From Nevskia sp. (GTDB lineage Bacteria > Pseudomonadota > Gammaproteobacteria > Nevskiales > Nevskiaceae), in assembly GCA_021732745.1 (NCBI GenBank), contig JAKFUK010000003.1:124001-188000 (forward strand): DNA of 64,000 nt, in the 5' to 3' direction. Position 1 is the stretch's first letter, and each line of letters opens with the position of its first letter. The translations under genes were made by a program, and so were the position numbers. This document shows, in pieces, positions 36,949 to 45,929 of the stretch. The notes beneath the pieces were generated by a model. It saw nothing but the letters and a program-made list of their open reading frames with translations, was not told the origin of the DNA and did not search any database.

Positions 36949-38226
36949 TCAAGCCTGCGCATCGCGATCCAGCCGCAGCTTCAACAACTCCCCGGAGCGC
37001 CGCCAGACCCAGGCGACAATGCCAAGGGTGATGCCGCCGCCGATCAGCACCGAGCGGGTGGCACCGAAAATCGCCGCCGAAGTGCCGGCCTGGAAGGCAC
37101 CGAGTTCGTTGGAGGAGCTGATGAAAATGCTGTTGACCGACAGCACCCGGCCTCTCAGGTGATCCGGCGGCATCATCTGCAGGATGGTGCTGCGAACCAC
37201 GACGCTGATCGAATCGAAGGCGCCGCTGGCACAAAGCGCTGCCGCCGACAGCCACAGATTGCGCGACACCCCGAACACCAGGATCGACACCCCGAAACCG
37301 GCCACCGCGATCAGCAGATTGCGCCAGGCGTGGCGCATCGGCGGGTAGCGAGTCAGTACCAATACCGTCAGCAAGGCTCCCACCGCCGGCGCCGCACGGA
37401 GGATGCCCAGGCCTTCGGCACCGATCTTGAGCACGTCCTCGGCGAAGATCGGCAGGATCGCGACGACACCGCCGAACAGCACCGAAAACAGGTCCAGCGA
37501 AATCGAATACAGGATGATTTTCGACTGCCAGACGAAGCGCAGGCCTTCGCCCAGGCTCTGCCAGACGCTGTCGCCGGTGCTGACATCGGCCGGCGGGCGC
37601 GGCTTGATCCGCAGGTACATGACCGACTGCAACAGCAGCAGGCCGCAGACCACGATCAGGCTGGTGGTCAAGCCGGCACCGGCATACAGAAAACCGCCAA
37701 CCATCGGCCCGAGGATCGCCCCGGCCTGCCAGGCGGTGCTGCTCCAGGCGCTGGCGTTGGCGTAGTGCTCGCGCGGCACCAGAAAGGCTTTCAGCGAACT
37801 CACCGCCGGGGTCAGGAAACCGCGCGCGAGACCAAACGCCGCGACCACGCCGTAGCAGCCGGCCAGCAGGGCGGTCTGACTCAAGCCGGCGCGCACCGAG
37901 GGCAAGGTCAGCCAAGTCAGGAATACCGAGCCGCTGAAGATGAAAGCCAGCGCCAGCAGCATGATCCGGCGCTTGTCGTGGCGATCAGCGACATGGCCGC
38001 CGTACAACGCCACGGCGATGAATGGCAGCGCTTCGGCGAGTCCGAGCAGGCCGAGCACCAGCGGATCGCGGGTGATCAGGTACAGCTCGTAGGCGATGGC
38101 GATTTCCTGGATCGTGATCGCGATCGTGAACAGGAAGCTGCCGCCGATCAGGTTGCGATATTCGGGAAATCGAAGCGCGGCGAAAGCGTCGGTGGACGCC
38201 GGGGGTGAGGCAGTTGGATCAGACAC
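36949..38226 (-). CDS. MFS transporter
   Basis: This inner-membrane transporter of the major facilitator superfamily has about 12 hydrophobic segments in 425 residues. It resembles the enterobactin-exporter/MFS_3 type: FRNLI-like FPEYRNLIGGSFLFTIAI near the start, YGGHVADRHDKRRIML (loop 2-3 motif) and AFGLARGFLTPAVSSL. The second half begins VWQSLGEGLRFVWQSKIILY. The substrate cannot be told. The start is uncertain: a GTG at 38226 is used, because the upstream ATG at 38295 lies inside an intergenic repeat. Confidence 0.88.
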   Translation of the reverse strand: MSDPTASPPASTDAFAALRFPEYRNLIGGSFLFTIAITIQEIAIAYELYLITRDPLVLGLLGLAEALPFIAVALYGGHVADRHDKRRIMLLALAFIFSGSVFLTWLTLPSVRAGLSQTALLAGCYGVVAAFGLARGFLTPAVSSLKAFLVPREHYANASAWSSTAWQAGAILGPMVGGFLYAGAGLTTSLIVVCGLLLLQSVMYLRIKPRPPADVSTGDSVWQSLGEGLRFVWQSKIILYSISLDLFSVLFGGVVAILPIFAEDVLKIGAEGLGILRAAPAVGALLTVLVLTRYPPMRHAWRNLLIAVAGFGVSILVFGVSRNLWLSAAALCASGAFDSISVVVRSTILQMMPPDHLRGRVLSVNSIFISSSNELGAFQAGTSAAIFGATRSVLIGGGITLGIVAWVWRRSGELLKLRLDRDAQA

Positions 38227-38267
38227 GGATTGACTTGATGCCTCGGTTTGCAATTGCAGCGATGCTG

Positions 38268-38361
38268 TTTCGCACGAAGCACACAAAGACCACAAAGAAA
38301 GACGGCGAACGCTTTGGTATCCGCCGCTTTTCTTGGAGCACTTTGTGTACTTTGTGCGAAA
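38268..38361. repeat. Intergenic long inverted repeat (CACAAAG type)
   Basis: This element of about 94 bp lies between rsmI and the MFS gene. The left arm is TTTCGCACGAAGCACACAAA and the right arm CTTTGTGTACTTTGTGCGAA, with a variable centre of about 50 bp. Its design matches the other long inverted repeats, with a different arm word. Confidence 0.75.
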
Positions 38362-38395
38362 TGTTCTGACTTTGATTCAACAGGGCAGGGTCGGC

Positions 38396-39286
38396 TTATT
38401 CGGATTCGGATTCGGGTTCGGCGTCGCCAGCCAGCTTGAGCGCCAGTTGATAGAGCGGCTTTTTCGCGGCACCGGTGATTTCCGCCGCCAGTCGCGCAGC
38501 GCGGGAGGCGGGAAGCTCGGCCAGCAGCAGGCGCAGCACGCGCTCGGCTTCGCGGTCGTCGGCGACGTCCGCAGCACCTTCGATCACCAGCACGAACTCG
38601 CCCCGGCCGCGATTCGGGTCTTCGCGCTGCCAGTCGCGCAGTTCAGCGGCCGGCAGGGTGATGCTCTGCTCGAAGCGCTTGGTCAGCTCGCGGGCAATGC
38701 AGACCCGGCGCGCCGGGCCGAGCACGGCGACCAGATCGTCCAGGCTGTCCTCGATCCGGTGGGTGGACTCGTACCAGATCGCGGTGCGCGGCTCGTCCTT
38801 CAGCGCTTCAAACGCGGCACGCCGCGCAGCGGACTTGGCGGGCAGGAAGCCGGCGAACACGAAGCGGTCGGTGGCGAGACCCGAGATCGACAGCGCAGCG
38901 ATCGCAGCACACGGCCCCGGCACCGTGTAGACCGGCCGACCAGCCGTGCGCGCAGCACGGACCAGCGCGTAGCCGGGATCGGAAATCAGCGGGGTGCCGG
39001 CGTCCGACACCAGCGCCAGGGTGCTGCCGGTGGCCAGTTCGGCAATGAGCGCATCGGCGACTTTCGACTCGTTGTGATCGTGCAGCGCCACCAGCCCGCC
39101 CGGCGGCGTGCGGATGCCGAAGTGGGCGAGCAGGCTGGAAGTGTTGCGGGTGTCCTCGGCGGCGATGCGGCTGACCGCCGACAAAATCGCCTGCGCGCGC
39201 GGCGACAGATCGCCGAGATTGCCGATCGGGGTCGCTACCACGTACAGCGCGCCGGCTTCGAGGCCGCCTTCTGGCTGGAGAGTCAC
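38396..39286 (-). CDS. rsmI: 16S rRNA (cytidine-1402 2'-O)-methyltransferase
   Basis: RsmI methylates the 2'-OH of C1402 in the 16S rRNA decoding site. The 296-residue protein has the tetrapyrrole methylase-like pattern: LYVVATPIGNLGDLSPRA at the start, IAAEDTRNTSSLLAHFGI, VALHDHNE, ALVSDAGTPLISDPGY and VYTVPGPCAAIAALSISGL. The start is a GTG at 39286 giving VTLQPEGGLEAGALYVV. It is divergent from lpoA, the conserved yraL-yraM-yraN layout. The tail is acidic (PESESE). Confidence 0.95.
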   Translation of the reverse strand: MTLQPEGGLEAGALYVVATPIGNLGDLSPRAQAILSAVSRIAAEDTRNTSSLLAHFGIRTPPGGLVALHDHNESKVADALIAELATGSTLALVSDAGTPLISDPGYALVRAARTAGRPVYTVPGPCAAIAALSISGLATDRFVFAGFLPAKSAARRAAFEALKDEPRTAIWYESTHRIEDSLDDLVAVLGPARRVCIARELTKRFEQSITLPAAELRDWQREDPNRGRGEFVLVIEGAADVADDREAERVLRLLLAELPASRAARLAAEITGAAKKPLYQLALKLAGDAEPESESE

Positions 39287-39390
39287 GGACGGGAAAGCGT
39301 CGGGGTTGGCGGCGGAAAGGCCATGCCATACTTTACTGGATGACTCCGAACGCCCATGCCTGCGCCGCCTCGCGCGTGCGCCACGCGCCG

Positions 39391-41331
39391 ATGCGCACCG
39401 CGATTCTTGCGGTGTCGGCAGCCCTGTTCCTTTCTGCATGTGCCGCGCCCGGCACGCCGACCGTCAACCGCTATCCCGGTGGCGGCTACGGCGGCGCGGT
39501 CAGCGCCGCCGTGCCATCGCGCGGCAACGCGCTGGTGCAGGAAGCCGAAAACGCGCTGCTGCGCGGCGACGGCCAGACCGCCTCCCGGATGTTCATGGCA
39601 GCGGCGGTCGACGCCCCGGCCGATCAGGCCACCGATTACCGCCTGCGTGCAGCCGAAGCCGCGCTCAGTGCCGGCGATGCCAGCCGCGCCGACCTGCTGC
39701 TCGACCAGATTCCAGCCCCCGGCAACGGCCAGAGCAGCGATCCGCGCCTGCAAGGCCGCTATCGCCTGCAACGCGCCCAGACCGCGCTGGCCCGCAACGA
39801 TCCAACCCGCGCCCTGCGCCTGCTGCCGCAGGGCGATCCGGGCGGCGATCCGCAGATCGCCGAAGCCACCTTGCTGGCCCGCGCCCAGGCGCAGGCACGC
39901 ATCAACGATCCGGTCAGCGCGGTGTCGACCCTGGTCAGCCGCGAGCGCTATTTGAGCGGCATCGTGTCGCTGGGCATGAATCGCGACGTGCTGTGGAACC
40001 TGTTGCAGACGGCCACGCTCGACAGCGTCACCCTGAACCGCGCGCTGTCCGCGCCGGTCGTCACGCGCGGCTGGGTCGAACTGGCCACGCTGGCGCGCCG
40101 CCGCGCTGCGCTCGGTGATTACGAAGGCTGGCGGCAGCGTTATCCGCGCCATCCAGGCGAGGAAAAGCTGGCGTCGCTGTTTGCGCCGGAATGGCCGGCG
40201 GCGGGGGCGTCATCGGCCTCTGCGGCAGACCGCAACCCCTACGATTTCCTCAACCAGAACAGCGGCCCCACAGCCGGAGCCGGCGGCGTCGCCCTGCTGC
40301 TGCCGCAGAGTGGTGCACTGGCGGTGTTTGCCGATGCGATGCGCGCCGGCTACAGCGCCGCCGCCCGCGCCGCTGGAGAGTCCGAGCCGCGCGTCTACGA
40401 CACCGGCGGCTACGCGCAGGCGGTGGCCGAGGGTGCCGGCGTGGTCGTCGGCCCGCTGTTGAAGGAAGCGCTGACCACCGTCGCCGCCATTCCCGGGCTG
40501 CCGGTGCCGGTGCTCGGGCTCAACTATCTCGACGCCAACCGCCCCGCCCCGCCCGGCCTGTTCCAGTTCGGCCTGGCCCCGGAAGACGAAGCGCGCGCCG
40601 CCGCCGAAGACGCCTACGCGCGCGGCCTGAGCCGGGTGCTGACCATGGTGCCGGCCAGCGACTGGGGCAGCCGCGTGCAGACGGCGTTCGCGGCACGCTT
40701 CCGCGAACTCGGCGGCACCGTGGCCGACGCCAGCACCTACTCGGGCGGGCCGCAGAGCTGGTCGGAACCGGTCAAGCGGCTGCTGCGCTATGTCGCCATC
40801 AACGACAAGAAGGATGCGGCGGCCGCGCGCGCCCGCGTCGGGCCGGGCATCGACCCGCAGCGGCGCAACGATTTCGACTTCGTGTTCCTGGCCGGTCGCG
40901 CCTCCCAGGCGCGCGTGCTCTGGCCGCTGTTCCGCTACTACCACGCCGATCGCACGCCGGTGTACGCCACCGCCGCGATCAACGAAGGCCTTGGCGACGG
41001 CGATCTGAGCGGCATCCGTTTCTGCGATGCGCCCTGGCTGCTCGAATCTGGCGGCCCCTTGCAGCCGCTGCACGACGAGGCGCTGAGCGGCCGCAATCGC
41101 GAAGCGGCGCGCTTCTACGCATTCGGGGCCGATGCCCAGGCGCTGGCCAGCCGCATGGCACGCAATGCGCTGAACGGCGGCGACTTGGTGCCCGGCGCTA
41201 CCGGCGTGCTCGGCGTGGAAAGCACGGGCGCGGTGCGTCGCAAGCTGGTCTGCGCGCGGATGACCAACGGCGGCGACCCGGCGCTGCTGCCGCCGCCGGT
41301 CAACGACGCGATCCCGATCGCCTCACCGTGA
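39391..41331 (+). CDS. lpoA: Penicillin-binding protein activator LpoA-like lipoprotein
   Basis: LpoA is an outer-membrane lipoprotein that spans the periplasm to activate PBP1A for peptidoglycan synthesis. The 646-residue protein starts MRTAILAVSAAL with lipobox LSAC (Cys17). The N-terminal TPR-like part (about 45-270) has helical repeats such as ADQATDYRLRAAEAALSAGD. The C-terminal part (about 300-640) is a periplasmic-binding-protein-like fold with VALLLPQSGALAVFADAMRAGY and VLGLNYLDANRPAPPGLFQFGLAPEDEA. It sits between rsmI and yraN, its conserved place. A longer start at 39340 is less likely. Confidence 0.93.
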   Translation: MRTAILAVSAALFLSACAAPGTPTVNRYPGGGYGGAVSAAVPSRGNALVQEAENALLRGDGQTASRMFMAAAVDAPADQATDYRLRAAEAALSAGDASRADLLLDQIPAPGNGQSSDPRLQGRYRLQRAQTALARNDPTRALRLLPQGDPGGDPQIAEATLLARAQAQARINDPVSAVSTLVSRERYLSGIVSLGMNRDVLWNLLQTATLDSVTLNRALSAPVVTRGWVELATLARRRAALGDYEGWRQRYPRHPGEEKLASLFAPEWPAAGASSASAADRNPYDFLNQNSGPTAGAGGVALLLPQSGALAVFADAMRAGYSAAARAAGESEPRVYDTGGYAQAVAEGAGVVVGPLLKEALTTVAAIPGLPVPVLGLNYLDANRPAPPGLFQFGLAPEDEARAAAEDAYARGLSRVLTMVPASDWGSRVQTAFAARFRELGGTVADASTYSGGPQSWSEPVKRLLRYVAINDKKDAAAARARVGPGIDPQRRNDFDFVFLAGRASQARVLWPLFRYYHADRTPVYATAAINEGLGDGDLSGIRFCDAPWLLESGGPLQPLHDEALSGRNREAARFYAFGADAQALASRMARNALNGGDLVPGATGVLGVESTGAVRRKLVCARMTNGGDPALLPPPVNDAIPIASP

Positions 41332-41675
41332 GCTGGCTGCGCGGCGTCACTGCGGAAACGCGGGCGCTGCGCTTTCTCGAAGCGCGCGGGCTGACGCTCA
41401 TCGAACGCAACTGGCGCTGCAAGGGCGGCGAGCTTGATCTGGTGATGCTCGACGGCCACGCGCTGGCGGTGATCGAAGTCCGCAGCCGCGCGCGCAGCGA
41501 TTACGGCAGCGCGCTGGAATCGGTCGATGCCCGCAAGCAGGGCCGGCTGGTCCACGCAACACAACTCTTCCTTGCCGCCCATCAGGCGCACGCGCAGCGC
41601 GAAGTGCGCTTCGATGTGGTGACTCTCGAAAACGGCGAGCCGCAATGGCTGAAGGCGGCTTTCGATGGTGGCTGA
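41328..41675 (+). CDS. yraN: UPF0102 (YraN) family protein
   Basis: This conserved small protein of the endonuclease-like fold has an unclear role. The 115-residue product contains AETRALRFLEARGLTLIERNWRCKGGELDLVMLDG, covering the typical GELDL motif, and VIEVRSRARSDYGSALESVDARKQGRL, covering the EVR and Lys/Gln residues of a PD-(D/E)XK-like core. The start is a GTG at 41328 that overlaps the lpoA TGA by 4 bp. Its end overlaps the following oxidase gene by 11 bp. Confidence 0.93.
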   Translation: MSWLRGVTAETRALRFLEARGLTLIERNWRCKGGELDLVMLDGHALAVIEVRSRARSDYGSALESVDARKQGRLVHATQLFLAAHQAHAQREVRFDVVTLENGEPQWLKAAFDGG

Positions 41676-43062
41676 ACTCGCGCCCGCTGCGCTTCGGCTG
41701 CTGAACGCGGCGCTGCCGCCCGAGCGGCTGCTGCTCGATCCATCGACGCGCCTCGCCTACGGTTACGACAACAGCCGCCGCGTGGCCCTGCCGGGCGCCG
41801 TGGCGCTGGTCGAAAACATCAGCGAAATCAAGGCACTGATCGACATTTGCCGCGAACAGGGCCTGCCGCTGATCGCCCGTGGCCGCGGCACCAACACCAC
41901 CGGCGCCACGGTGCCGATCCACGGCGGCGTGGTGCTGTCCATGGAGCGCATGAACCGGGTGCTGCGCGTGTCGCCGGGCGATCGCCTGCTCGAATGCGAG
42001 GCCGGCGCGCTCAATGGCGACGTGCAGCACGAAGCCGCGAAACACGGCCTGTTCTGGGCACCAGACCCGACCAGCGCCGGCTATTCCACGGTTGGCGGCA
42101 ATCTCGCCTGCGGTGCCGGCGGGCCGCGCGCGGTGAAGTACGGCACGGCGCGCGACAACGTCCTGGGCCTGCGCGCCATCGCCGGCAACGGCACGGCGAT
42201 CAAGACCGGCTGCTACACCACCAAGGGCGTGGTCGGCTACGACCTGACGCGGCTCATGATCGGCTCCGAAGGCACGCTGGCGGTGATCACCACAGCCGCG
42301 CTGAAGCTGCTGCCGAAGCCCGAAACCACGCGCACCCTGCGCGCGGCCTATCGCGATGTCGAAGCCGCAGCGGCAGCGGTGGCGCGGCTGATGGCGCAGC
42401 CGGAAACCCCGAGCAGCCTCGAATTTCTCGACGCCGACGCCGTGCAACTGGCGCAGGCGCATCGCGACTGCGGCCTCACCGCCGATTGCGGCGCGCTGCT
42501 GCTGATCGAATGCGATGGCAGCCATGCCGGCATCGCGGCGGTGGTCGACGCGATCAGTGCAGCCGCCGCCGGCGACGGTCTGATCGACCTGCGCGCAGCG
42601 CGCTCGGAAGCCGAAGCAGAAGACCTGTGGGCGGCGCGGAAAGCGCTGTCGCCGGCCTTGCGCAAGCTGGCGCCGAAGAAGGTCAACGAGGATGTCGCGG
42701 TGCCGGTGTCGCGGCTGCCGGAACTGATTCGCGGTGTTGCCGCCCTGTCGACGCAGCACGGCATCCGCATCGTCTGTTTCGGCCACGCCGGCAATGGCAA
42801 CATCCACGTCAACCTGCTGGCCAATCCGGACGACCCCGCGCAGATGACCGCCATCGACGCCTGCCTGCACGCGGTTTTTCGGCTGGTGCTGAGCCTGGAA
42901 GGCACGCTGTCCGGCGAGCACGGCGTGGGCATCGACAAGCGGGCCTTCGTGGCCTGGGAAATCGACGCGCCTACGCTTTCGATGATGCACGCGGTCAAGC
43001 GCGTCTTCGATCCGGCCGGCATCCTCAATCCGGGCAAGGCTTTGCCTGCCCCACCGACCTGA
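41665..43062 (+). CDS. FAD-linked oxidase, GlcD/D-lactate dehydrogenase-like
   Basis: This FAD-dependent 2-hydroxyacid dehydrogenase belongs to the GlcD/VAO family. The 465-residue protein has the PCMH-type FAD domain (about 35-215) with GRGTNTTGATVPIHGGVVLSMERM and FWAPDPTSAGYSTVGGNLACGAGGPRAVKYG. The C-terminal FAD-oxidase domain has GHAGNGNIHVNLL and GTLSGEHGVGIDKRAFV, both family signatures. D-lactate, glycolate or another D-2-hydroxyacid are possible substrates; no glcE or glcF lies nearby. The start overlaps the yraN end by 11 bp. Confidence 0.9.
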   Translation: MVAELAPAALRLLNAALPPERLLLDPSTRLAYGYDNSRRVALPGAVALVENISEIKALIDICREQGLPLIARGRGTNTTGATVPIHGGVVLSMERMNRVLRVSPGDRLLECEAGALNGDVQHEAAKHGLFWAPDPTSAGYSTVGGNLACGAGGPRAVKYGTARDNVLGLRAIAGNGTAIKTGCYTTKGVVGYDLTRLMIGSEGTLAVITTAALKLLPKPETTRTLRAAYRDVEAAAAAVARLMAQPETPSSLEFLDADAVQLAQAHRDCGLTADCGALLLIECDGSHAGIAAVVDAISAAAAGDGLIDLRAARSEAEAEDLWAARKALSPALRKLAPKKVNEDVAVPVSRLPELIRGVAALSTQHGIRIVCFGHAGNGNIHVNLLANPDDPAQMTAIDACLHAVFRLVLSLEGTLSGEHGVGIDKRAFVAWEIDAPTLSMMHAVKRVFDPAGILNPGKALPAPPT

Positions 43063-43072
43063 GACCCGAACG

Positions 43073-43606
43073 ATGCCCGCAAGCCTGAAGGAACTGATGA
43101 ACGCGCCGATGCGCCCCGGCCGGCTCGACTGGATCGGCCTCCGGCCTGCGCGGCGGGAAGCGCTGCAATCGGTCGAAAGCGCGCTGGTCGAAATCGGCGG
43201 CGGCCTGGTCGGCGATCACTACACCGGGCCGGTCGATGCAAAACGCATGGTGTCGATGATCCAGGCCGAGCATCTGGCGGCGGTCGCCGGCATCCTCGGT
43301 CTGGCCGCCATCACGCCGTTCATGACTCGCCGCAACCTGCTGATTTCAGGATTGAACCTGCTGGCGCTGAAAGGCCGCAGCTTCAGCATCGGCGACGCGC
43401 TGTTCGCCTTCACCGGCCCCTGCGCGCCCTGCTCGCGCATGGATGAAAACCTCGGCCCCGGCGGCTTTCAGGCGATGCGCGGCCACGGCGGCATCATCAC
43501 CCGCGTGCTCAAGCCGGGGATCATCCGGGTCGGCGACCCGGTGCTTGTGCTCGATCTGCCGCAGCAACACGATCTGGCACTCATGAGCTACCCCGGAGAG
43601 GAGTGA
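43073..43606 (+). CDS. MOSC domain-containing protein
   Basis: MOSC proteins are molybdenum-cofactor sulfurase C-terminal-like sulfur carriers. The 177-residue product is a lone MOSC domain, with GGGLVGDHYTGPVDAKRMVS near residue 45, then MTRRNLLISGLNLLALKGRSF, and FTGPCAPCSRMDENLGPGGFQAMRG carrying the conserved cysteine. It resembles YiiM/YuaD-type proteins. It follows the oxidase gene by 10 bp and precedes the DUF1428 gene by 4 bp, so the three probably form one transcript. Confidence 0.9.
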   Translation: MPASLKELMNAPMRPGRLDWIGLRPARREALQSVESALVEIGGGLVGDHYTGPVDAKRMVSMIQAEHLAAVAGILGLAAITPFMTRRNLLISGLNLLALKGRSFSIGDALFAFTGPCAPCSRMDENLGPGGFQAMRGHGGIITRVLKPGIIRVGDPVLVLDLPQQHDLALMSYPGEE

Positions 43607-43610
43607 CGAC

Positions 43611-44009
43611 ATGGCCTACGTCGATGGTTTCGTGCTGCCGGTGCCGCTGGCTAAGCTCGCCGATTACCGCAAGCTGGCCCGCAAGGCCGGCAAGATCTGG
43701 ATCGAGCACGGCGCGCTTGCCTACACCGAATGCGTCGCTGACGACGTCAAGCCCGGCAAGCTCACCTCGTTCCCGCAGAGCGTGAAGCTGAAAGCCGACG
43801 AAACCGTGATCTTCGCCTGGATCGTCTACCCGTCGCGCAAGGCGCGCGATGCCATCAACGCCCGGGTGATGGCCGATTCGCGTCTGGCGGCAATGGCCGA
43901 TCCGGCCAGCCATCCCTTCGACGGCAAGCGCATGTTCTGGGGCGGCTTCAAGCCGATCGTCGCGCTCGAAGCCGCACCCAAGGCCGATCTCAGCCCTGCT
44001 TCGCCTTGA
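43611..44009 (+). CDS. DUF1428 family protein (YbaA-like)
   Basis: This conserved 132-residue cytoplasmic protein has unknown function. It has the full family pattern: MAYVDGFVLPVPLAKLADYRKLARKAGKIWIEHGALAYTEC at the N-terminus and VKLKADETVIFAWIVYPSRKARDAIN in the middle. FDGKRMFWGGFKPIVAL closes it. The fold is a ferredoxin-like dimeric barrel. It lies 4 bp after the MOSC gene and its 3' end overlaps the opposing GlsB gene by 20 bp. Confidence 0.92.
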   Translation: MAYVDGFVLPVPLAKLADYRKLARKAGKIWIEHGALAYTECVADDVKPGKLTSFPQSVKLKADETVIFAWIVYPSRKARDAINARVMADSRLAAMADPASHPFDGKRMFWGGFKPIVALEAAPKADLSPASP

Positions 44010-44241
44010 TCGCGCTGACGATGTAGAGCAGCACGATGGCGCCGATCAGCGCGCCGATGAATCCAGCCGCATCACCCGGCTGATACAGGCCCAGGAACTT
44101 GCCGGCGTAGGTGGCGAAGAACGAGCCGGCGATACCCAGCACGGTGGTCAGGATCAGACCCAGCTTGTCGTTGCCGGGCTTCAGCCAGCGTGCCAGCAGA
44201 CCGACGATCAGACCGATGAACAGCGTTCCGATGATGCTCAT
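43990..44241 (-). CDS. GlsB/YeaQ/YmgE family stress-response membrane protein
   Basis: This 83-residue inner-membrane protein has three hydrophobic helices and the family pattern IIGTLFIGLIVGLLARWLKPG, LGLILTTVLGIAGSFFATY and GFIGALIGAIVLLYIV. Homologues are often induced by stress, but no molecular function is known. It is transcribed alone and converges on the DUF1428 gene with a 20-bp overlap of the coding ends. Confidence 0.92.
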   Translation of the reverse strand: MSIIGTLFIGLIVGLLARWLKPGNDKLGLILTTVLGIAGSFFATYAGKFLGLYQPGDAAGFIGALIGAIVLLYIVSAIKAKQG

Positions 44242-44456
44242 GCTGAAGCTCCGTTGTGAGGGTTCCGCACTGTAGCCGATGCCGATGACGCTGCCGCGAT
44301 CCCCGGAAATGTGAACCGCCGCACAGCAGCCGCTGGAATTGCGGCCGCTTTGCGAACTGCGTCAACGACCTGTCACGCCCGCTGCCCCACCATCCCGTCA
44401 CACGATGCCTGCGCCGCTTTTGCGCCAGACATCCACCAAAAACGGGAGTCATCGCC

Positions 44457-44771
44457 ATGCTGGGAGCATTCGTCGCAGCCGACATCTACCGAGTGATGCT
44501 GGGCAGCAATCAGGCCGACAGCCTGAGCCGTGCACTGGAAACCTATCGCCTCCCCACCGAGCACTCGCTACGCCAGATGCGGCGCGATGACGGCAGCGGC
44601 GTCTGGGTGGCCGTGGTGCTGATCGACGGCGAGACCCTGGAACGGATTTCACTGCTGCAAGCGCTCAGCTTGATGCAGATCGACAACATCAGCGCGCGTC
44701 TGCGCGCCGCGCCGACGCTGCCGGGCAGCCCTGCATCGCTGTCGCTGGCGGCATCTCACCTGAGGGTCTGA
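44457..44771 (+). CDS. Small protein of unknown function
   Basis: A 104-residue frame starts at an ATG with CGGGAG 8 nt upstream, good support for translation. The product MLGAFVAADIYRVM... has a globular look, with LERISLLQALSLMQIDNISARL near residue 60. I recognise no family, signal peptide or membrane segment. The gap upstream (44242-44456) shows no gene and may hold its promoter. It could be a lineage-specific gene. Confidence 0.6.
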   Translation: MLGAFVAADIYRVMLGSNQADSLSRALETYRLPTEHSLRQMRRDDGSGVWVAVVLIDGETLERISLLQALSLMQIDNISARLRAAPTLPGSPASLSLAASHLRV

Positions 44772-45033
44772 TTCCGCTTCTCCCTTTTGCTGTCGCAGGA
44801 CGGGATTCTCCTCCGGCTGACGTTCGTCCCCGTCGAACGCAACGGCCCGCACCCTGCAAGCGCTGCGCGAGACAGCTTTTCGGCCGTGCTCGCGCTTTTT
44901 TTTGCTCGTCGCGGAGAAAGAAGCCGGGCGCTGCGCGCAAGGCGCAAAGGGAACAGAAAGGGAAAAGAAAGGACGGCAACGGCCAAAAGCTTGATTGAAA
45001 CGGCGGGGGCGGCTTCTTTTCGAGAGCCGCCGT
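44772..45033. other. Gene-free stretch, low-complexity
   Basis: These 262 bp hold no supported gene. The right part is purine-rich (GGCGCAAAGGGAACAGAAAG) and recalls one arm of the GCAAAGG repeat family, but I could not find the matching inverted arm. It may be a decayed copy. No terminator with a clear T-run was identified except the stretch CGCTTTTTTTTGC near 44900. Confidence 0.4.
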
Positions 45034-45516
45034 TCAGCGCTTCGGTGGGGGTTCAGGCCGCTGGTCCGGCGGGCCGACCGGCTTGGGCTCGGCATCCTCG
45101 CCGGCCGTTTTCAGCCCCTTGCGCAACTCGCGGCCGACGGCGCGATTGAGCCCGGCCAGCGCGCCGTAGACGCCTTCGGTAATCGAATCGTGGATTTCCC
45201 GCGCCGCCTTGGCGCGATCGCGCGTCGCTGGAATCGACTCCAGCACGTCGAACGGAATGCTGGCGATGCCCTTGTGAACATCGCGCACCACCGAGCCACC
45301 GGCCGCGATCACCTGCTCGGCCGTGGCCTGCGCCTCGCGCAGCTTTTCGAGCGTGGCCAGCCGCTCGGCCTGATGGCGGCCATCGGCCAGCGCCCGTTCC
45401 AGATCTGCTTCCAGCCGCAGCAGTTCCGTTTTCAGCCCCAGCATCCGCTGGCCCACCACCAGCAGCAGGCCGATGGTCACCAGCAGCGCAATCGCGAGCG
45501 CGATCTCAAGCACCAT
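45034..45516 (-). CDS. Membrane-anchored protein of unknown function with HDxIT module
   Basis: The 160-residue product has one N-terminal membrane segment (LEIALAIALLVTIGLLLVVG, residues 3-22). A predicted coiled coil (about 28-70, LKTELLRLEADLERAL) follows, and the conserved-looking module lies at residues 76-127. That module (IPFDVLESIPATRD... IHDSITEGVYGALAGL) is shared with the small protein at 55318-55593. The tail is Pro-rich. It overlaps the upstream gene (45506-45850) by 11 bp, so both are co-translated. Its role is unknown. Confidence 0.8.
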   Translation of the reverse strand: MVLEIALAIALLVTIGLLLVVGQRMLGLKTELLRLEADLERALADGRHQAERLATLEKLREAQATAEQVIAAGGSVVRDVHKGIASIPFDVLESIPATRDRAKAAREIHDSITEGVYGALAGLNRAVGRELRKGLKTAGEDAEPKPVGPPDQRPEPPPKR

Positions 45517-45850
45517 GCGTGGTCACCTGCGCTTCCACGCCCTGGGCTTTCAGCTGCTCGGCAATCTGCTGGGCCGCGCGGGTATAGACGATGCGCTCGA
45601 TCATCCGCGGTGCGACTTTCGCCGCCGGCCCGGCCAGCGGCGTGTCTTTCACCGCCAGCTCGAAGGGGTTGAGGATGCGAATCTCGATCACCGGGCCCGG
45701 CCGGGTTGGCAACGCTGCCGCCGGCACCGGATCGCCGACCAGTTGCCGATGCAGGGCGTCGACGCGCCGCTGCAAGCGCAGCAGCGCCCAGCCCAGACTG
45801 GCGGCGAGCATCACGATCAGCAGGGAAAGCGCAGCCAGCAACACACTCAA
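45506..45850 (-). CDS. Membrane-anchored protein of unknown function
   Basis: The 114-residue product has one N-terminal membrane helix (VLLAALSLLIVMLAASLGWALL) and a soluble domain with VIEIRILNPFELAVKDTPLAG and RMIERIVYTRAAQQIAEQL. I recognise the general pattern of a conserved gammaproteobacterial membrane protein but cannot name a family. The start is a TTG at 45850 with GGAG 6 nt upstream; the TTG at 45856 lacks spacing. It overlaps the 45034-45516 gene by 11 bp and diverges from glmS 79 bp away. Confidence 0.75.
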   Translation of the reverse strand: MSVLLAALSLLIVMLAASLGWALLRLQRRVDALHRQLVGDPVPAAALPTRPGPVIEIRILNPFELAVKDTPLAGPAAKVAPRMIERIVYTRAAQQIAEQLKAQGVEAQVTTHGA

Positions 45851-45929
45851 GGGCAACTCCGGGGCTCAAAAAAGGGGCGACAGACCGCTGTCGATACAAT
45901 AGCGCGGCCTCCCAACTCGTCTCCATGCC

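Noticed and set aside
39287-39390. RNase P RNA gene beside rsmI
   Set aside because: In some related bacteria rnpB lies here, but the gap is only about 100 bp and contains no such sequence.
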